Source: Pardosa pseudoannulata (Eukaryota; Arthropoda; Arachnida; Araneae; Lycosidae). Taken from it: a stretch of 64,000 bases of DNA. Within the stretch, counting starts at the first letter, position 1, and each line of letters begins with the position of its first letter. Of this stretch, positions 1 to 12,925 are shown piece by piece. The stretch covers positions 76,970,186 to 77,034,185 of the forward strand of contig CM063501.1 in NCBI GenBank assembly GCA_032207245.1. The letters are read 5' to 3'. The translations under genes were made by a program, and so were the position numbers. Below the pieces are notes generated by a model. The model had not been told where the DNA came from. It searched no databases and saw only the letters and a program-made list of their open reading frames with translations.

Positions 1-1690
1 ATTTAAAATCATTTGTTTAAAAATTAATTCAATTACTTTGTATCCGAATGCTGTTGTGGCTTTAAAAATGTTATAAACAGTCCTGTACTCTATAGCTAGA
101 GGGAAGAATTTTTTTTTTTATAATAAAAATTTAATAAAATTATTGCACCATTAGGTAGTGAATACTTTAGAAAATAAATCGTATTTAAATGTAAATAATC
201 TACAAAAAAGAATTTCAAAATATATCACGAATATTATCATATTCAACAAAACATTTGGACATTTAGAATAATTTGTTTAAATATAATTCAATTATTTTGT
301 ATCCGAATGTTGTTGTGGCTTTAAAAATGCTATAAACAGTCCTGTCTCTATAGCTAGAGGTTTTCAAAGATTTTATTTTCATAATAATTAAAATTTAATA
401 AAGTTATTGCACCATTAGGTAGTTAATACTTTAGAAAATAAATCGTATTTAAATGTAAATAATCTACAAAAAAGAATTTCAAAATATATCACGAATATTA
501 CCATATTCTATAAAACATTTTGATATTTAAAATCATTTGTTTAAAAATTAATTCAATTACTTTGTATCCGAATGCTGTTCTAGTTTTAAAAATGTTATAA
601 ACAGTCCTGTCTCTATAGCTAGAGGTGAAGAATTTATTTTGAAAATAATAAAAATTTAATAAAATTATTGCACCATTAGGTAGTGGATACTTTAGAAGAT
701 GAATCGTAATTAAATGTAATAAGATCTACAAGAAGAATTCGAAAATATATCCCGAATATTACCAATTTCTACGAAACATTTGGATATTTACAATCATTTG
801 TTTAAAAAGTAATTCAATTACTTTGTATCCGAATGTTGTTGTAGCTTTAAAAATGTTATAAACAGTCCTGTCTCTATAGCTAGAGGTGAAGATTTTATTT
901 TGAAAATAATAAAAATTTAATAAAGTTATTGCACCATTAGGTAGTGAATACTTTAGAAGGTGAATCGTAATTAAATGTAGCAAGATCTACAAGAAAAATT
1001 TGAAAATATATCCCGAATATTACCAATTTCTACGAAACATTTGGATATTTACAATCATTTGTTTAAAAAGTAATTCAACTACTTTGTATCCGAATGTTGT
1101 TGTGGCTTTAAAAATGCTATAAACAGTCCTGTCTCAATAGCTAGAGGTTTTCAAAGATTTTATTTTCATAATAATTAAAATTTAATAAAGTTATTGCACC
1201 ATTAGGTAATAAATATTTTAGAAGATGAATCGTACTTAAATGTAAAAAGATCTACAAGAAGAATTTCAAAATATATCCCGAATGTTACCAATTTCTACGA
1301 AACATTTTGATATTTAAAATCATTTGTTTAAAAAGTAACTCAATTATTTTGTATCCGAATGCTGTTGTAGTTTTAAAAATGTTATAAACAGTCCTGTCTC
1401 TATAGCTAAAGGTGAAGAATTTATTTTGAAAATAATAAAAATTTAATAAAATTATTGCACCATTAGGTAGTGAATACTTTAGAAAATGAATCGTATTTAA
1501 ATGTAAATGATCTACAAGAAATATTTCGAAGTATATCTTCAATATTATCATATTCTACGAAACATTTGGATATTTAAAATCATTTGCTTAAATATAATTC
1601 AATTATTTTTTGTATCCGAATGCTGTTGTGGCTTTAAAAATGTTATAAACTGTCCTGTATCTATAGCTAGAGGTGAAGATTTTATATTCA
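1..1690. repeat. ~262-bp tandem satellite, about 7 units, left edge outside window
   Basis: The marker TATCCGAATG recurs near positions 41, 300, 565, 826, 1087, 1352 and 1613, giving spacings of 259-265 bp. Each unit also holds a CAGTCCTGTCTCTATAGC block and a GCACCATTAGGTAGT block. Units differ by point changes and small indels. The first unit is cut by the window edge and the array decays after ~1690 into unrelated AT-rich DNA. Minus-strand frames of 74 and 88 codons (759-983 and 1285-1551) read through the same part of two units, but other units do not keep them, so I treat them as by-products of the repeat. Confidence 0.93.
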
Positions 1691-1730
1691 AACTAATTAA
1701 AAAGTTTAGTTTTAAAAGTTTTAAAAGTTA

Positions 1731-2330
1731 AACAAACCAAACTTTTATAAATCTTTCATTAATATTTATTAAATGTTTAGTGCAGTTTTTTATCTCAATT
1801 TATAGGTTGTTTGAAAAAATAATTAAAAGGGAACCTTTTGGAATCTTGAATTATACTCAGGGATTGACTTTTGTGAAACTCAACAGAAAACATTTGGTTA
1901 CAAAAAATCGTTTTCAAAACACGATATAAATGATTTTTTTTGTCTTCGAATCGGTAAATGAGATATCTAAAGTACAGACCTTTTCTATTGCTTTCGGTAC
2001 TCTTTGTAACTATGATTAGAGGTAACCGATCCCAATTATTTTTAGTGAAACCGAACAGTATTACATCCAATAACAAACCCCGGTCGGCTTTTCAATTATT
2101 CCGAGCAATTTAAAATACACCTCTTTACTACAAACCCAACTGGAGAACACATTATCTAACTTTCCTTTATATTTCTCTCTGGAGTATAATTACAAAATAA
2201 TGCTCTCAAGAATCTCCCGCCTGTAGAAGAAAAAGAACACTTCTATCATTTTTAATGACGTACAACTCTTCAGAATAAACCAAAAAGCTAACTTATATAA
2301 CTTTCATTAGCGAAATAAATAAGAAAATGC
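1731..2330. other. Spacer between two satellites; unrecognised 93-codon minus frame
   Basis: This is AT-rich unique-looking DNA between the 262-bp and 220-bp arrays. The minus strand of 1795-2076 has a 93-codon open frame with a mixed, not strongly low-complexity composition (it starts MLLDVILFGFTKNNW). I recognise no family, see no splice or promoter context, and do not call it a gene. It could be a small eroded transposon fragment. Confidence 0.35.
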
Positions 2331-3660
2331 AATAAATTACAGAACTTTTCCCTCTTATGAGGAACGGTACAGAGAGTTCAGTAAACTGCTCAGTAAGTTT
2401 TTTAGCATATTTCTTAGAGCTCGGGAAAAAACTAGTTTAGTTTGTTTTTTCATTCACATACGTTAAGAAAATAAACTGCATTACTTTCGTCTGTAGATAG
2501 CTTTTATCTATAAAATATAAAAAAAAAATTTTAACGGGAAAATTTAAGGATTATTCTTTTAATGCCTTTAATGCCTCATGAGGAACGGTACAGAGAGTTC
2601 AGTACACCGCTTTGTGAGTTTTTTAGCATATTTCTTAAAACTCGGGAAAAAACTAGTTTAGTTTGTTTTTTCATTCACATACGTTAATAAAATAAACTGC
2701 ATTACTTTCGTCTGTAGATAGATTTTATCTATAAAAGACAAACAATATATTTTAACAGGAAAATTTAAGGATTGTTGCTTTAATGCCTTTAATACCTCAT
2801 GAGGAACGATACAGAGAGTTCAGTAAACCGCTTTGTGAGTTTTTTAGCATATTTCTTAAAACTCGGGAAAAAAACTAATTTGGTTTATTTTTTCATTCAC
2901 ATACGTTAAGAAAATAAACTGCATTACTTTCGTCTGTAGATAGATTTTATCTATAAAAGATAAAAAAAAATTTAACAGGAAAATTTATGGATTGTTCTTT
3001 TAATGCCTTTAATGCCTCATGAGGAACGGTACACAGTTCAGTAAACTGCTCTGTAAGTTTTTTAACATATTTCTTAAAACTCGGGAAAAAACTAGTTTAG
3101 TTTGTTTTTTCATTCCCATACGTTAATAAAATAAACTGCATTACTTTCGTCTGTAGATAGATTTTATCTATAAAAGATAAAAAAAAATTTAACAGGAAAA
3201 TTTAAGGATTGTTGCTTTAATGCCTTTAATACCTCATGAGGAACGATACAGAGAGTTCAGTAAACCGCTTTGTGAGTTTTTTAGCATATTTCTTAAAACT
3301 CGGGAAAAAACTAGTTTAGTTTGCTTTTTCATTCACATACGTTAAGAAAATAAACTGCATTACTTTCGTCTGTAGATACCTGTTATCTATAAAAGATTAA
3401 CAATGTATTTTAACAGGAAAATATAAGGATTGTTGCTTTAATGCCTTTAATGCCTCATGAGGAACGGTACACAGTTCAGTAAACTGCTCTGTAAGTTTTT
3501 TAACATATTTCTTAAAACTCGGGAAAAAACTAGTTTAGTTTGTTTTTTCATTCCCATACGTTAATAAAATAAACTACATTATTCGTCTGTCGATAGCATC
3601 TATAAAAGACAAACACTGTATTTTAACAGGAAATTTTAAGGATTGTTGCTTTAATGTCTA
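2331..3660. repeat. ~220-bp tandem satellite, 6 units
   Basis: The block GGAACGGTACAGAGAGTTCA starts at 2361 and variants of it recur at 2582, 2803, 3023, 3240 and 3461, a period of 217-221 bp. Each unit carries AACTCGGGAAAAAACTAG, a CATACGTTAA block and CTTTCGTCTGTAGATAG followed by TCTATAAAA. The two variants of the first block (GAACGGTACACAG and GAACGATACAGAG) alternate between neighbouring units, suggesting some amplification in dimers. The array runs into a non-repeated tail (3661-3780) that recurs at 9.1 kb. Confidence 0.93.
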
Positions 3661-3780
3661 AATTACACTCTCTATGATAATATACTAGGCGGAAATGTAT
3701 TGTTGCTATTGGCAGTGTCATTATTTGTAACCCTAAATCGCTCTGAGTGTAAACGACAGGGCGATCTTTTGCTTTTAGGT
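3661..3780. repeat. Tail of the 220-bp repeat element, recurring at 9.1 kb
   Basis: After the last satellite unit comes sequence with CTCTATGATAATATACTAG, GTCATTATTTGTAACC and CGCTCTGAGTGTAAACGAC. The same blocks in the same order follow a single partial unit at ~9070-9265. A short tandem array joined to a constant tail at two loci suggests a mobile element carrying internal tandem repeats, such as a non-autonomous Helitron or Helentron. I could not define either terminus. Confidence 0.6.
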
Positions 3781-3860
3781 CAGGGGTGGGCAAATACTTT
3801 TAAGCGCGGACCAAAATGAAATTTTCACAATGTCTCCCGGGCCGGACAAAACCGCGTACT
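3781..3860 (+). mobile_element. hAT-type terminal inverted repeat, single end
   Basis: The sequence starts CAGGGGTGGGCAAATACTTT, then GCGGACCAAAATG and CCCGGGCCGGAC. This is the widespread CAGGGGTGGGCAAA terminus of hAT (Tip100/Charlie-like) transposons, followed by the typical GGGCCGG block. I found no matching TTTGCCCACCCCTG end in the window and no 8-bp target duplication can be paired, so this is a truncated end. The element body probably extended to the right but is eroded. Confidence 0.7.
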
Positions 3861-4955
3861 CTGTGCACGTGCGAATGTTTTGGGTGGAGTTCTTTCCCTG
3901 CCCAAGAAATGTTTTTGACAAAAACACTATAAGTATCATTTTAAAGCATTGGGACAGAGAAATTTGACAGTTATTAAAAGATAATAGTAATAATAAATTG
4001 TCTTACTTAGGTGTATATGCGAACAATTTGTGCCCAGTAAAATATGTCACGTAATTTTTAAAAGAATATGCTCCATTATATTAAATTAATGGTCATTAAA
4101 TAAATCAGTTAATGAAAAATTTTATTTTAATATTTATTTATACCTTAACGATACAAATTATTTTATTTTGATCATAGTTATTACCTTTTTATATTTATAT
4201 TACATTTTGTAAACATAATAGTAAATAGAATTATAAAAAGAAAAGACAAACATCAAACGTTAAAATAGAATAGTTTTAGTTAAGGCGAAACATAAAATCT
4301 GGAATGTTCATTTGATGCAAATTAATACGAAATAAAATTCCCTTTTATTATGCACTATTTTCTAATTTAGTTCAAGTGCAATATGGCAACACTTTTAAAA
4401 AAGCGTAAAATCTACATAAACACCGATAAATTCTCATGATCTGCAATATTACGTACGCTGAGCAGAAGAAGTTCTTTATTCAAATTTTACATTACATCCA
4501 TTTCCAGCTGCTTGGGATTTGCATTTGTTTATTCATTTGCATTTGTTAACACTCTATTTTCTATAACACAGCGCCAAATATTGCCCTAGGTTTGACTTTT
4601 GGAACTAATTTGTTTTTATGCAGAATCCTTCGTCCCCCTTTATTTTCTTTACTTCTATATGTCAGTCTCTCTATTAGTCTCTTTATTTGATTTTCTGTGT
4701 GTACTTATTATTTTACTTTGCATATTTATATATATATATTTTATCTTATATTATTTTTTTTTTCTTTTATTAAAATGCTTCTTCATTTTATCTTAGTTTT
4801 TTTTATTTTTTTAGTATTCTCTATTCTTCTTTTTTGTTTTAATCTTTAAATATAATAATGATTAATATATATATATTTAATTATAAATATATAATATATT
4901 AATATTTTATAAGATATAAAATATAAAAATATATTTTGTATTATTATATATATTA
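3861..4955. other. AT-rich DNA, no gene seen
   Basis: No conserved frame, repeat unit or RNA is visible. The left part may be decayed hAT sequence. The right part is T-rich (about 4660-4850) and grades into a long (AT)n tract. Confidence 0.5.
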
Positions 4956-5310
<355 letters not shown>

Positions 5311-5549
5311 AATACGCACTAGTAAATATATAAATCAGTCCACTCTCAAGTAATTCTTTTTCTCTCTTTATTAATTTCACAATTAACAATGGCTTTATTA
5401 ACTGCTAAAAAGGCAGTTTTTACTGCTTCGAGGAGACATCTGCCTATAGTATTGCTTATCGCTTGAATATCACTGTTGTATATGTATAATAACGCGATTA
5501 CAAAAAGAATTATTAAAATCTCTTAAATTACTCTATATTTTAAATCCTA

Positions 5550-6060
<511 letters not shown>

Positions 6061-6064
6061 CTGA

Positions 6065-6225
<161 letters not shown>

Positions 6226-6300
6226 TATTTAAAATCAAGTTAAAGAAGAAGTAGCAGAAAATCGTATATAATATCCTAATTCAACAAAAAATTAACTAAT

Positions 6301-6600
6301 GTTAATGACAATGCATCTTCATATACAGGATACAGTTGAGTTTCTTAAACAAAAACAAATTAAAGTGATATAACATCCGCCGTATTCACTTGATCTAGCT
6401 ATGTGTAACTTTTGGTTATTCTTTAATCTAAAAAGGAACTTACGTGGACGTCGTTTTCGTTCAGAAGAAGAGATTAACCTGGCTATAAATGCATTTTTTC
6501 TCCTAATCCAAGAAATGAATGGCTTGAGGCATTTAATGTGTGGAAAATTCATCTACAAAAGTGCATTGATGCTTTAGGAGACTATTTTGAACACACCTAA
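6301..6600 (+). pseudogene. Mariner transposase C-terminal fragment, inactivated
   Basis: Reading across frames, the plus strand encodes the C-terminal third of a mariner-family (DD34D) transposase, the enzyme that cuts and re-joins transposon ends at TA. Visible in order: NDNASS (equivalent of HDNAPxH, second catalytic Asp, ~6304), DTVEFLKQKQIKVI, a stop, then HPPYSLDLAMCNFWLF (consensus HPPYSPDLAPCDFFLF), LKRNLRGRRFRSEEEI, and after a shift NEWLEAFNVWKIHLQKCI and GDYFEHT-stop. Lesions are a frame change near 6331, an in-frame TAA near 6373, a frame change near 6505, and Asn replacing the third catalytic Asp. The N-terminal two-thirds and both inverted repeats are not recognisable; (AT)n tracts flank both sides. 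Confidence 0.9.
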
Positions 6601-6653
6601 AATTTTGTAAGTATAACTTTAAAAATTATTTGTATCTCAAAATTTTCAGAGTG

Positions 6654-6656
<3 letters not shown>

Positions 6657-6712
<56 letters not shown>

Positions 6713-6838
6713 GTATATGTATATATATATGTATATATATATATATATATGTATATATTTATATATATATGTATATATAATATATAATATATATTTATAT
6801 ATATATTATATATATATATTTAATATATTATATATATA

Positions 6839-6896
<58 letters not shown>

Positions 6897-7061
6897 GTAT
6901 TTAATATATATTTATATATATAAATATACATAATGTCATATACATATATATATATATATGTTTAAAACAAATATATATATAATATATATACATATATATA
7001 TAAATATAATATATATATTTATTTATTTATTTATTTATTTATATATATAATATTTCATTTC

Positions 7062-7100
<39 letters not shown>
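6657..7100. repeat. Composite (AT)n / TTTA microsatellite
   Basis: TA-dinucleotide tract with GTATAT interruptions, a (TTTA)n segment at ~7016-7042, another (AT)n run to ~7098 and a short GT run at 7115-7125. The open frame at 6630-6923 is low complexity. Confidence 0.95.
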
Positions 7101-7103
<3 letters not shown>

Positions 7104-7125
7104 AATATACATATGTGTGTGTGTG

Positions 7126-8165
7126 TTTAATTCAATAAAATAACAAAAATATAAATTCAATTTTTTTTAAAATTCGAAGTTAGGAGCAATTTAAACAACG
7201 TGTGTGAAAAAAGATGTTAAATATGCGAAATACTTCATTTGAAGCACCATAGTTGAGCCTTAGAGAGTCTACAATGTTCATATCATAATCTGGTAAATTC
7301 TTTCTTATTTATGTTATTAAAATAGAGTTTGAAGTGAGGCTAAAGATTTCTGTTTGAATTGGCTTAGTTTTGAAATTCGTATGAAGAAACGCATTGTATG
7401 GGTATTTATGAGCATTTCAAAAATGAGTATTTATGAGCATTATTTATGAGTTTCAAAAACCAAGAAAAGTTTTTGTATTAGACATTTTTATGTTTACATA
7501 TTTTTAAATTGCAGAATCAAAAATTGATGCTAATTTAAACAGTTCCGTGATATACTATGCCTAGAATATCATGTAACATTTGCAATTTTTCATGATACAT
7601 TTTAAAACAACATCATTCGATTTCAATTTGAAGCACTGGAATTCGACGAATGCTACATTTGCATAAATTTTATACTTGTGACATTGATTCATTGCTATGT
7701 AGAATTACTAATGGTAAATGCAGAATAGTTTTCTGTCATTTAAAATTCTCTAAAAGGAAAATAAAAGCCAAATGTCTTGAAATCTATTAATCTCCTGAGA
7801 TGTCTTGCGATACTATCACAAGCTATATACAAACATTTTGGTCGGAAAATATCAATCACTGGGATTCGAGATATATATTAAAACTTCGTTTAACTCAGCA
7901 ATCAGAAATACTGAGTTAATATCCATTTAGGACAAAATCAATGACTGGAAAAGATAAATCACCGATAATTGATCATATCTTTCGGAAGTGCGCTTATGCT
8001 GTTTCAAGCAACACTAGACAGAAAAACTGAACTATAAATGCATTTAAAAAGAAGTAGAATAATGCAGTTTTAGTAAAAAGAAAATTGTTTAACTGTCCAG
8101 AAAAAAGTTTTATTTTTTCGCGATTTTTAATCGTTTGCTATCAATGCAGTTAAACTACTCCGTAT
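7126..8165. other. AT-rich DNA, no gene seen
   Basis: No tandem repeat, transposon end or credible frame was found. A GAGTATTTATGAGCATT motif is locally repeated at 7399-7455. Confidence 0.5.
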
Positions 8166-8790
8166 CAATTGGTCTTCGATTGCTTCAAGGCCATAATTAC
8201 CCGGTAGGTGCTTGACTGTCTTCCATCTATATGAAAGTTTACGTATCAATATGTTATTTATATGTAATTGTATCTATATGCATCTATATATTATTTATAA
8301 GTAATTGTATCCGCAATTATAAGGGCCCTAAGGACCCGGATAGGTACTTGATTGCCTTCCATTTATATGTAATTATATGTATCAATATGTTATTTATATG
8401 TAATTCTATCTATATGCCTCTATATATTATTTATATGTAATTGTATCCACAATTATACGGGCCCCAAGTACCAGGATAGGTGCTTGATTGTCTTCCATTT
8501 ATATGTAATTGTATGTATCAATATGTTAATTATATGTAATGGTATCTATATACATCTATACATCATTTATATGTAATTGTATCCACACCTTTCGGGGCCA
8601 TAAGGACCCGAATAGGTGCTTGATTGTTTTCTATATTTAATTGTATGTATCTATATGTTATTTATATGTAATTGTATTTATATGCATCTATACATTATTT
8701 ATATGCAATTGTTTCTATACGCATCTTTATGTTATTTATATGTAATTCTATCTATATGCATCTATATGTTATTTATATGTAATTGAACTG
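8166..8790. repeat. 136-bp tandem repeat, about 4 units, with ~36-bp subrepeats
   Basis: The block GGTGCTTGATTGTCTTCC (variants) starts at 8207, 8343, 8479 and 8615, exactly 136 bp apart. Between the blocks a ~36-bp subrepeat (ATCTATATGCATCTATATG then TTATTTATATGTAATTG) is iterated. In the last part (8640-8785) only the subrepeat continues. The plus frame at 8231-8440 is simply a reading of the repeat. Confidence 0.92.
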
Positions 8791-9059
8791 GTCTTGATTG
8801 TTCTGGTTCTTCGGCAGAATTAACTGATAGAATATTTTCTAACCTCTCCGATCTGGATACCTTGAAAAATTCTTTATTTGCAGAATTATCTGATGTCGAC
8901 GAAGCACAAAGTTTAAAAACACTTCCTAAACGTTTAAAATCAAATGAAACCTAATTGCTAATATTTTTCACAATTTAATTAGAAAACGATAAGTTAACAT
9001 TGTATTGCATTATAATATCAAACACTTACGAAAGTCAAATACTTAAGAAAATACAGAGC

Positions 9060-9270
9060 ATTAATTTTGTATTCAAACTGCATTTCTTTCGTCTGTAGAT
9101 AGCTTTTATCTATAAAAGATAAATTAAATTTTTTTCAATAAAATTTTAATGAATTTTGCTAAATTTGAATCTCTATAATGATATTCTAGTATAGTTGCTA
9201 TTGCCAATGTCATTATTTGTAACCTTAAATTGCTCTGAGTGTAAACGACCGGGTGAGCTTTTGTTTCTCA
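9060..9270. repeat. Dispersed second copy of the 220-bp repeat tail
   Basis: A single partial unit (CTTTCGTCTGTAGATAGC then TCTATAAAAGATAAA) is followed by GTTGCTATTGCCAATGTC, ATTATTTGTAACC and GCTCTGAGTGTAAACGAC. This is the same order as at 3570-3770. Confidence 0.75.
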
Positions 9271-9474
9271 ATACTGACAGTCAGTATCTTGATTGAATCA
9301 TACAGTTGTCATAAATATTCGTAGATTTTCTAAATCGGCTTTAAATTATTGATTCCGGTCTAATCGGGTCTCGTTTAAAAAATTAACTTACTCTTAAGAT
9401 CAAATTAAACGAAATTGCTATTTTTTTTTTCATATTTTAAACAGAAACCGATGAGTTAATGAAAACCAAAATAA

Positions 9475-9807
9475 TTAACCCCTTAATGCCCAGTTTTTTT
9501 TAAGGCCTAACAAAACAAATCAGTTTTTTATGTAAAAATCACAATTTAGGACGTTGAATTTAGAAAAAAATATATATATTTTATACTTGAATAAGTGTTA
9601 TAGCTTACAATTCCATGTAAATGATAAATATCAATAAAGCAATTATTTTTTTTGCTTTCACATTGTTATTTTCAATTCTCGAATGCATCCGAGTGTGCAA
9701 AATTATAGTAACATAAAGTACAACGCCGCTCGAATTATCTCGAGTGTGCACAGTTTGGCCAGTTTATCGCCCTCGAGTTAACTCGAGAGTGCATGTTAAG
9801 GGGTTAA
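9475..9807. mobile_element. TTAA-flanked piggyBac-like MITE, 325 bp
   Basis: TTAA at 9475-9478 and at 9804-9807 flank a 325-bp element that begins CCCCTTAATG and ends CATGTTAAGGGG. TTAA duplication and CCCTT-type ends are the signature of piggyBac transposons. The right end carries the perfect palindrome CTCGAGTTAACTCGAG. There is no coding capacity. It matches, in reverse orientation, both outer parts of the element at 34550-35293 and lacks that element's ~420-bp middle, so it is an internal-deletion derivative. Confidence 0.88.
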
Positions 9808-10690
9808 GCAAGCACGTGAAAAGAGTGATTTTGCCTTGGCAAAAACTGAACAACTACTTCAACTTGATTATTATTTCCCAAAATTAAGAAGTAGTAAAGT
9901 AAAAAATGTATTAGAGAACTGTATTCACTGCATTCTTGTCAATAGAAAACGTTTCAAAAGCGAAGGTTTTTTTACATCCTATTTTTTAAGGCGACACTGC
10001 ATTACAAACGTACCACATTCATTTTAGGTTCTCTCCCATCAACTAATAAACAATTATAAATACATATTCACATTCTTACATACATTTACTCCATTCACTT
10101 GGATCCAGTTAAATCAATCTCTACATCAGATATTGTGAATAGTTTAGAACTACAGAAAAGTGTATTCGGCAACCCCTGTCGTATAATAACCGACAGAAGA
10201 ACAGCTTTTACATCTCAAGATTTTGAAAATTATATAAAAAATGGATCCATTTAGCATGTAAAAACCACTACTGGCAAGCCCTGCAATAACGTCAAGTTGA
10301 CCGAATTCATGCCTCATTAATTCCAGTGTTGACTGAACTTTCATGTATGAGTCAATACTGTTGTATATGAGCTAGTTGAATTGCTGTAGATGAGTTATTT
10401 GCAATATTTAGTTTACAAAAAGTTCAGTATGGAAAAGATGATTGAAACCGTACTAGAATGCTGTACTTCAATGTTCAAATCTAATAAGTGTTATGAACAT
10501 TATTGTAAAACCCTTTGGAGTCTGTCCGGACATATGTGTTCCACTCATCTATTAAAACTGTTTTCAAGACTACTGGTATTTATGTGGCCCGCCTAAAATG
10601 TCTTATGGGGTACATATGACTCGCTCCTTACCGTACAAATAACATATCCTACATTAATAAAATGATCATTTCTCGATATTAGTTTCTACG
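9808..10690. other. AT-rich DNA with short unassigned frames
   Basis: Frames of 60-68 codons occur on both strands (e.g. 9836-10027 plus, 10150-10344 minus, 10390-10596 plus). None resembles a family I know. The base composition is slightly higher in GC than the surroundings, so an eroded transposon body is possible. Confidence 0.35.
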
Positions 10691-10694
10691 TTAA

Positions 10695-11455
10695 CATAAA
10701 ATCTCATTTCAGATGTATCACAAGTAAAATAAATAAATAAATAAATGATTCCAAGTAAGAAAGAGCAAAACTATGAATTATAGATGTAGCAATGCTTCTA
10801 ATGAGTAAGATTTTTCACTTTATGTTTTCATCGTTGAATATCGTCTTGATTTATCCTCATATCACGTGGTGCATATTATATACCGGTAACTACAGTACTT
10901 TACTTTAAAAATTTTCTTTTCTAACAACGCAAGTCATGCAGTAATTTGAACATACATATTAAATCTCATTTCAGATGTAACACAAGTTAAAAAAATTATT
11001 CCAAAGGACTAAGATAGAACAAACACCATGAATTATAAATGTAGCACTACTTCTAATGAGTAAGATTTTTCACTTTATGTTTTCATCGTTGAATATCGTC
11101 TTGATATATCCATACATCATGTGTGTATTATATACCAGTAACGACAGTACTTTCCTTTAAAAAGTTTCTTTTCTAACAAAGCAAGTCATTCAGTAATTTG
11201 AACATACACATTAAATCTCATTTCCCATGTAACACAAGTTTAAAATAATTATTCCCAAACAGTAAGATAGAGGAAACAACATGAATTATAGATGAAGCAA
11301 TATTTCTAATGAGGAAGATTTTTTACTTTATGTTTTCATCGTTGAATATCGTCTTGATTCTTCCATATATCACGTGATGCATATTATGTACCCGTACCTA
11401 CAGTACTTTACTTTAAATTGTTTCTTTTCTAACAAAGCAAGTCATGTAATTCACT
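10695..11455. repeat. ~255-bp tandem triplication
   Basis: ATCTCATTTC recurs at 10701, 10963 and 11215. Each unit then has AACACAAGTT (or variant), GATTTTTCACTTTATG or a close variant, CATCGTTGAATATCGTCTTG, CACGTGGTGCATATTAT and TTTCTTTTCTAACAA-GCAAGTCAT. Copies differ by scattered substitutions, so the triplication is not recent. An (AAAT)n run sits in the first unit. Confidence 0.9.
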
Positions 11456-12240
11456 TATTTATTCTCATTAAAAACACATTTATTTCAGTACTTTTTAAAA
11501 AATTTTTCGAGTATTACAGCCAAGAATTATCTCAATTTATGAATTTTTAATTTCATCGAACATTTTATTTTATTTACAAGTGCGATTATTAATAACTCAT
11601 CTATAAAAGCTTTAACAATGAACTAGCAGAATTAATAAAACTTTAAATCATATTTTTAATAATCTAAACATTTTCAATTTTTAAGCTCATATTTATTAAT
11701 TTTATCACTCATTTATAGCTTATGTTCTAAAATTGAACACGAATTAATATTTCTTTATTATGATTGGCTAGCTTTTTCACAAAATTCTAAAATAAACATT
11801 TAGAATTAAATGATTCTCTTAACTATTCTCAGAGTACGACATATTGCTAATATGTTGATTAATATGATTAGGGCTAGATCTTAAAGATGTATGTAGCAAA
11901 ATTATTGTAATATTCTCTTATTTTTATTCGTAAAAGTACTTAGTACTTTTATGACTAAGAATAATTACTGGGTATAATAATTACTGCATATTGAGTATTT
12001 TTATTGCTTTATTCATCAATTTTCAGTTATATTGAAGAGATATATTATTTAAGATACATTTATTCCACATTTATAAACTTCTTTAGTTTTAACTCTCTCT
12101 AAGTAAACACACCTATATCAGAATTAATGCAGGGTTTCCCGGAACACATTTATAAAATAACATTTCTTTTAAGCTAACAAATGTTGTAACAGAGTTATGC
12201 TAATGCCCGTAGTGCTTAGATTTATGAGGGTTCCCACAAA
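11456..12240. other. AT-rich DNA, no gene seen
   Basis: No supported feature. A small inverted motif, GTAAAAGTACTTAGTACTTTTA, at ~11931-11952 is a local palindrome. Confidence 0.5.
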
Positions 12241-12244
12241 AAAG

Positions 12245-12385
12245 AGCTGAACCGGAGTTCGATATTTCGAATCTCACTGTGACAGGGATTTTTAGGGCCG
12301 CTGAGAATCTGCTTTAAACAGTAGGTTCTATCTCATTAGCCCTCGTGTTTCAAAAGACCGTAGCGCTCCAAACGAAACGAAACAG
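12245..12385 (+). mobile_element. SINE family 1 copy, plus orientation, degraded
   Basis: Blocks matching the family in reverse complement to the 48.6-kb copy: GAATCTCACTGTG, CTTTAAACAGTAGGT, CTCATTAGCCCTCGTGTT and GACCGTAGCGCTCCAAAC. The tRNA-like head is damaged (GGAGTTCGATATTTCGAATC). It ends in a GAAAC-rich tail. Confidence 0.65.
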
Positions 12386-12555
12386 AACAAAGTGAACGAA
12401 GTGCGTTTGAAAAAGTGTAGAGGATTTAAATGATAAAGTGTGTGGTTCGTAATTAATTCAGAGAAGTTTAAATTAACTTTACGATATATTAAATAACTAG
12501 GGTGTTATCTAACATATGTAAAAATAAAAGTTAACTAACCTTGATAAATAACTTT

Positions 12556-12925
12556 AATTTCTAATAGAAAGTTGCTGTTGTTGTTGCTTATGCCACTTGG
12601 TCAAACCAAGCATGATTGAGGTGGAGGCTACTAGCATTAAGGCAATGGGGTGAGACTTTCGATTTGACGACAACCTCAAGAATTAAAGTACTACTTATTC
12701 TGAAGTGGTCCCTCTTAATTTTGAAGCAGGGACCAAGGAGAAGACCTATAAGCTTGGCCTGCCACCCCCAGGTGCATCGATTAAGAACTTGGAGAAAATT
12801 GTGACCACGAACATAGTTTAAGAGCGCCAGTCAACTTTAACGAACACGGCGAATCTTAGGCTCTGTACCCGCAACCATCCAGTTACAAGAGCGTTGCTTT
12901 TGCCGAATGAACTACGACTGATCAT
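12556..12925 (-). mobile_element. tRNA-derived SINE, family 2, minus orientation
   Basis: Read on the minus strand it begins with a tRNA-like head: TAGTTCATTCGGCAAAAGC resembles an A box and GGTTGCGGGTACAGAGCC a decayed B box. The body includes CTTGGTCCCTGCTTCAAAAT and a GCCTCCACCTC segment. It ends in (CAA)n/(CAACAG)n, seen on the plus strand as GTTGCTGTTGTTGTTGC. Shared head and body blocks link it to 15921-16205. The 62-codon plus frame inside it is spurious. Confidence 0.6.

Noticed and set aside
1795..2076. 93-codon minus-strand frame as a gene
   Set aside because: Composition is protein-like but there is no recognisable motif, homologue or gene context, and it sits between two satellites.
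6319..6552. 77-codon minus-strand frame
   Set aside because: Antisense shadow of the mariner transposase remnant.
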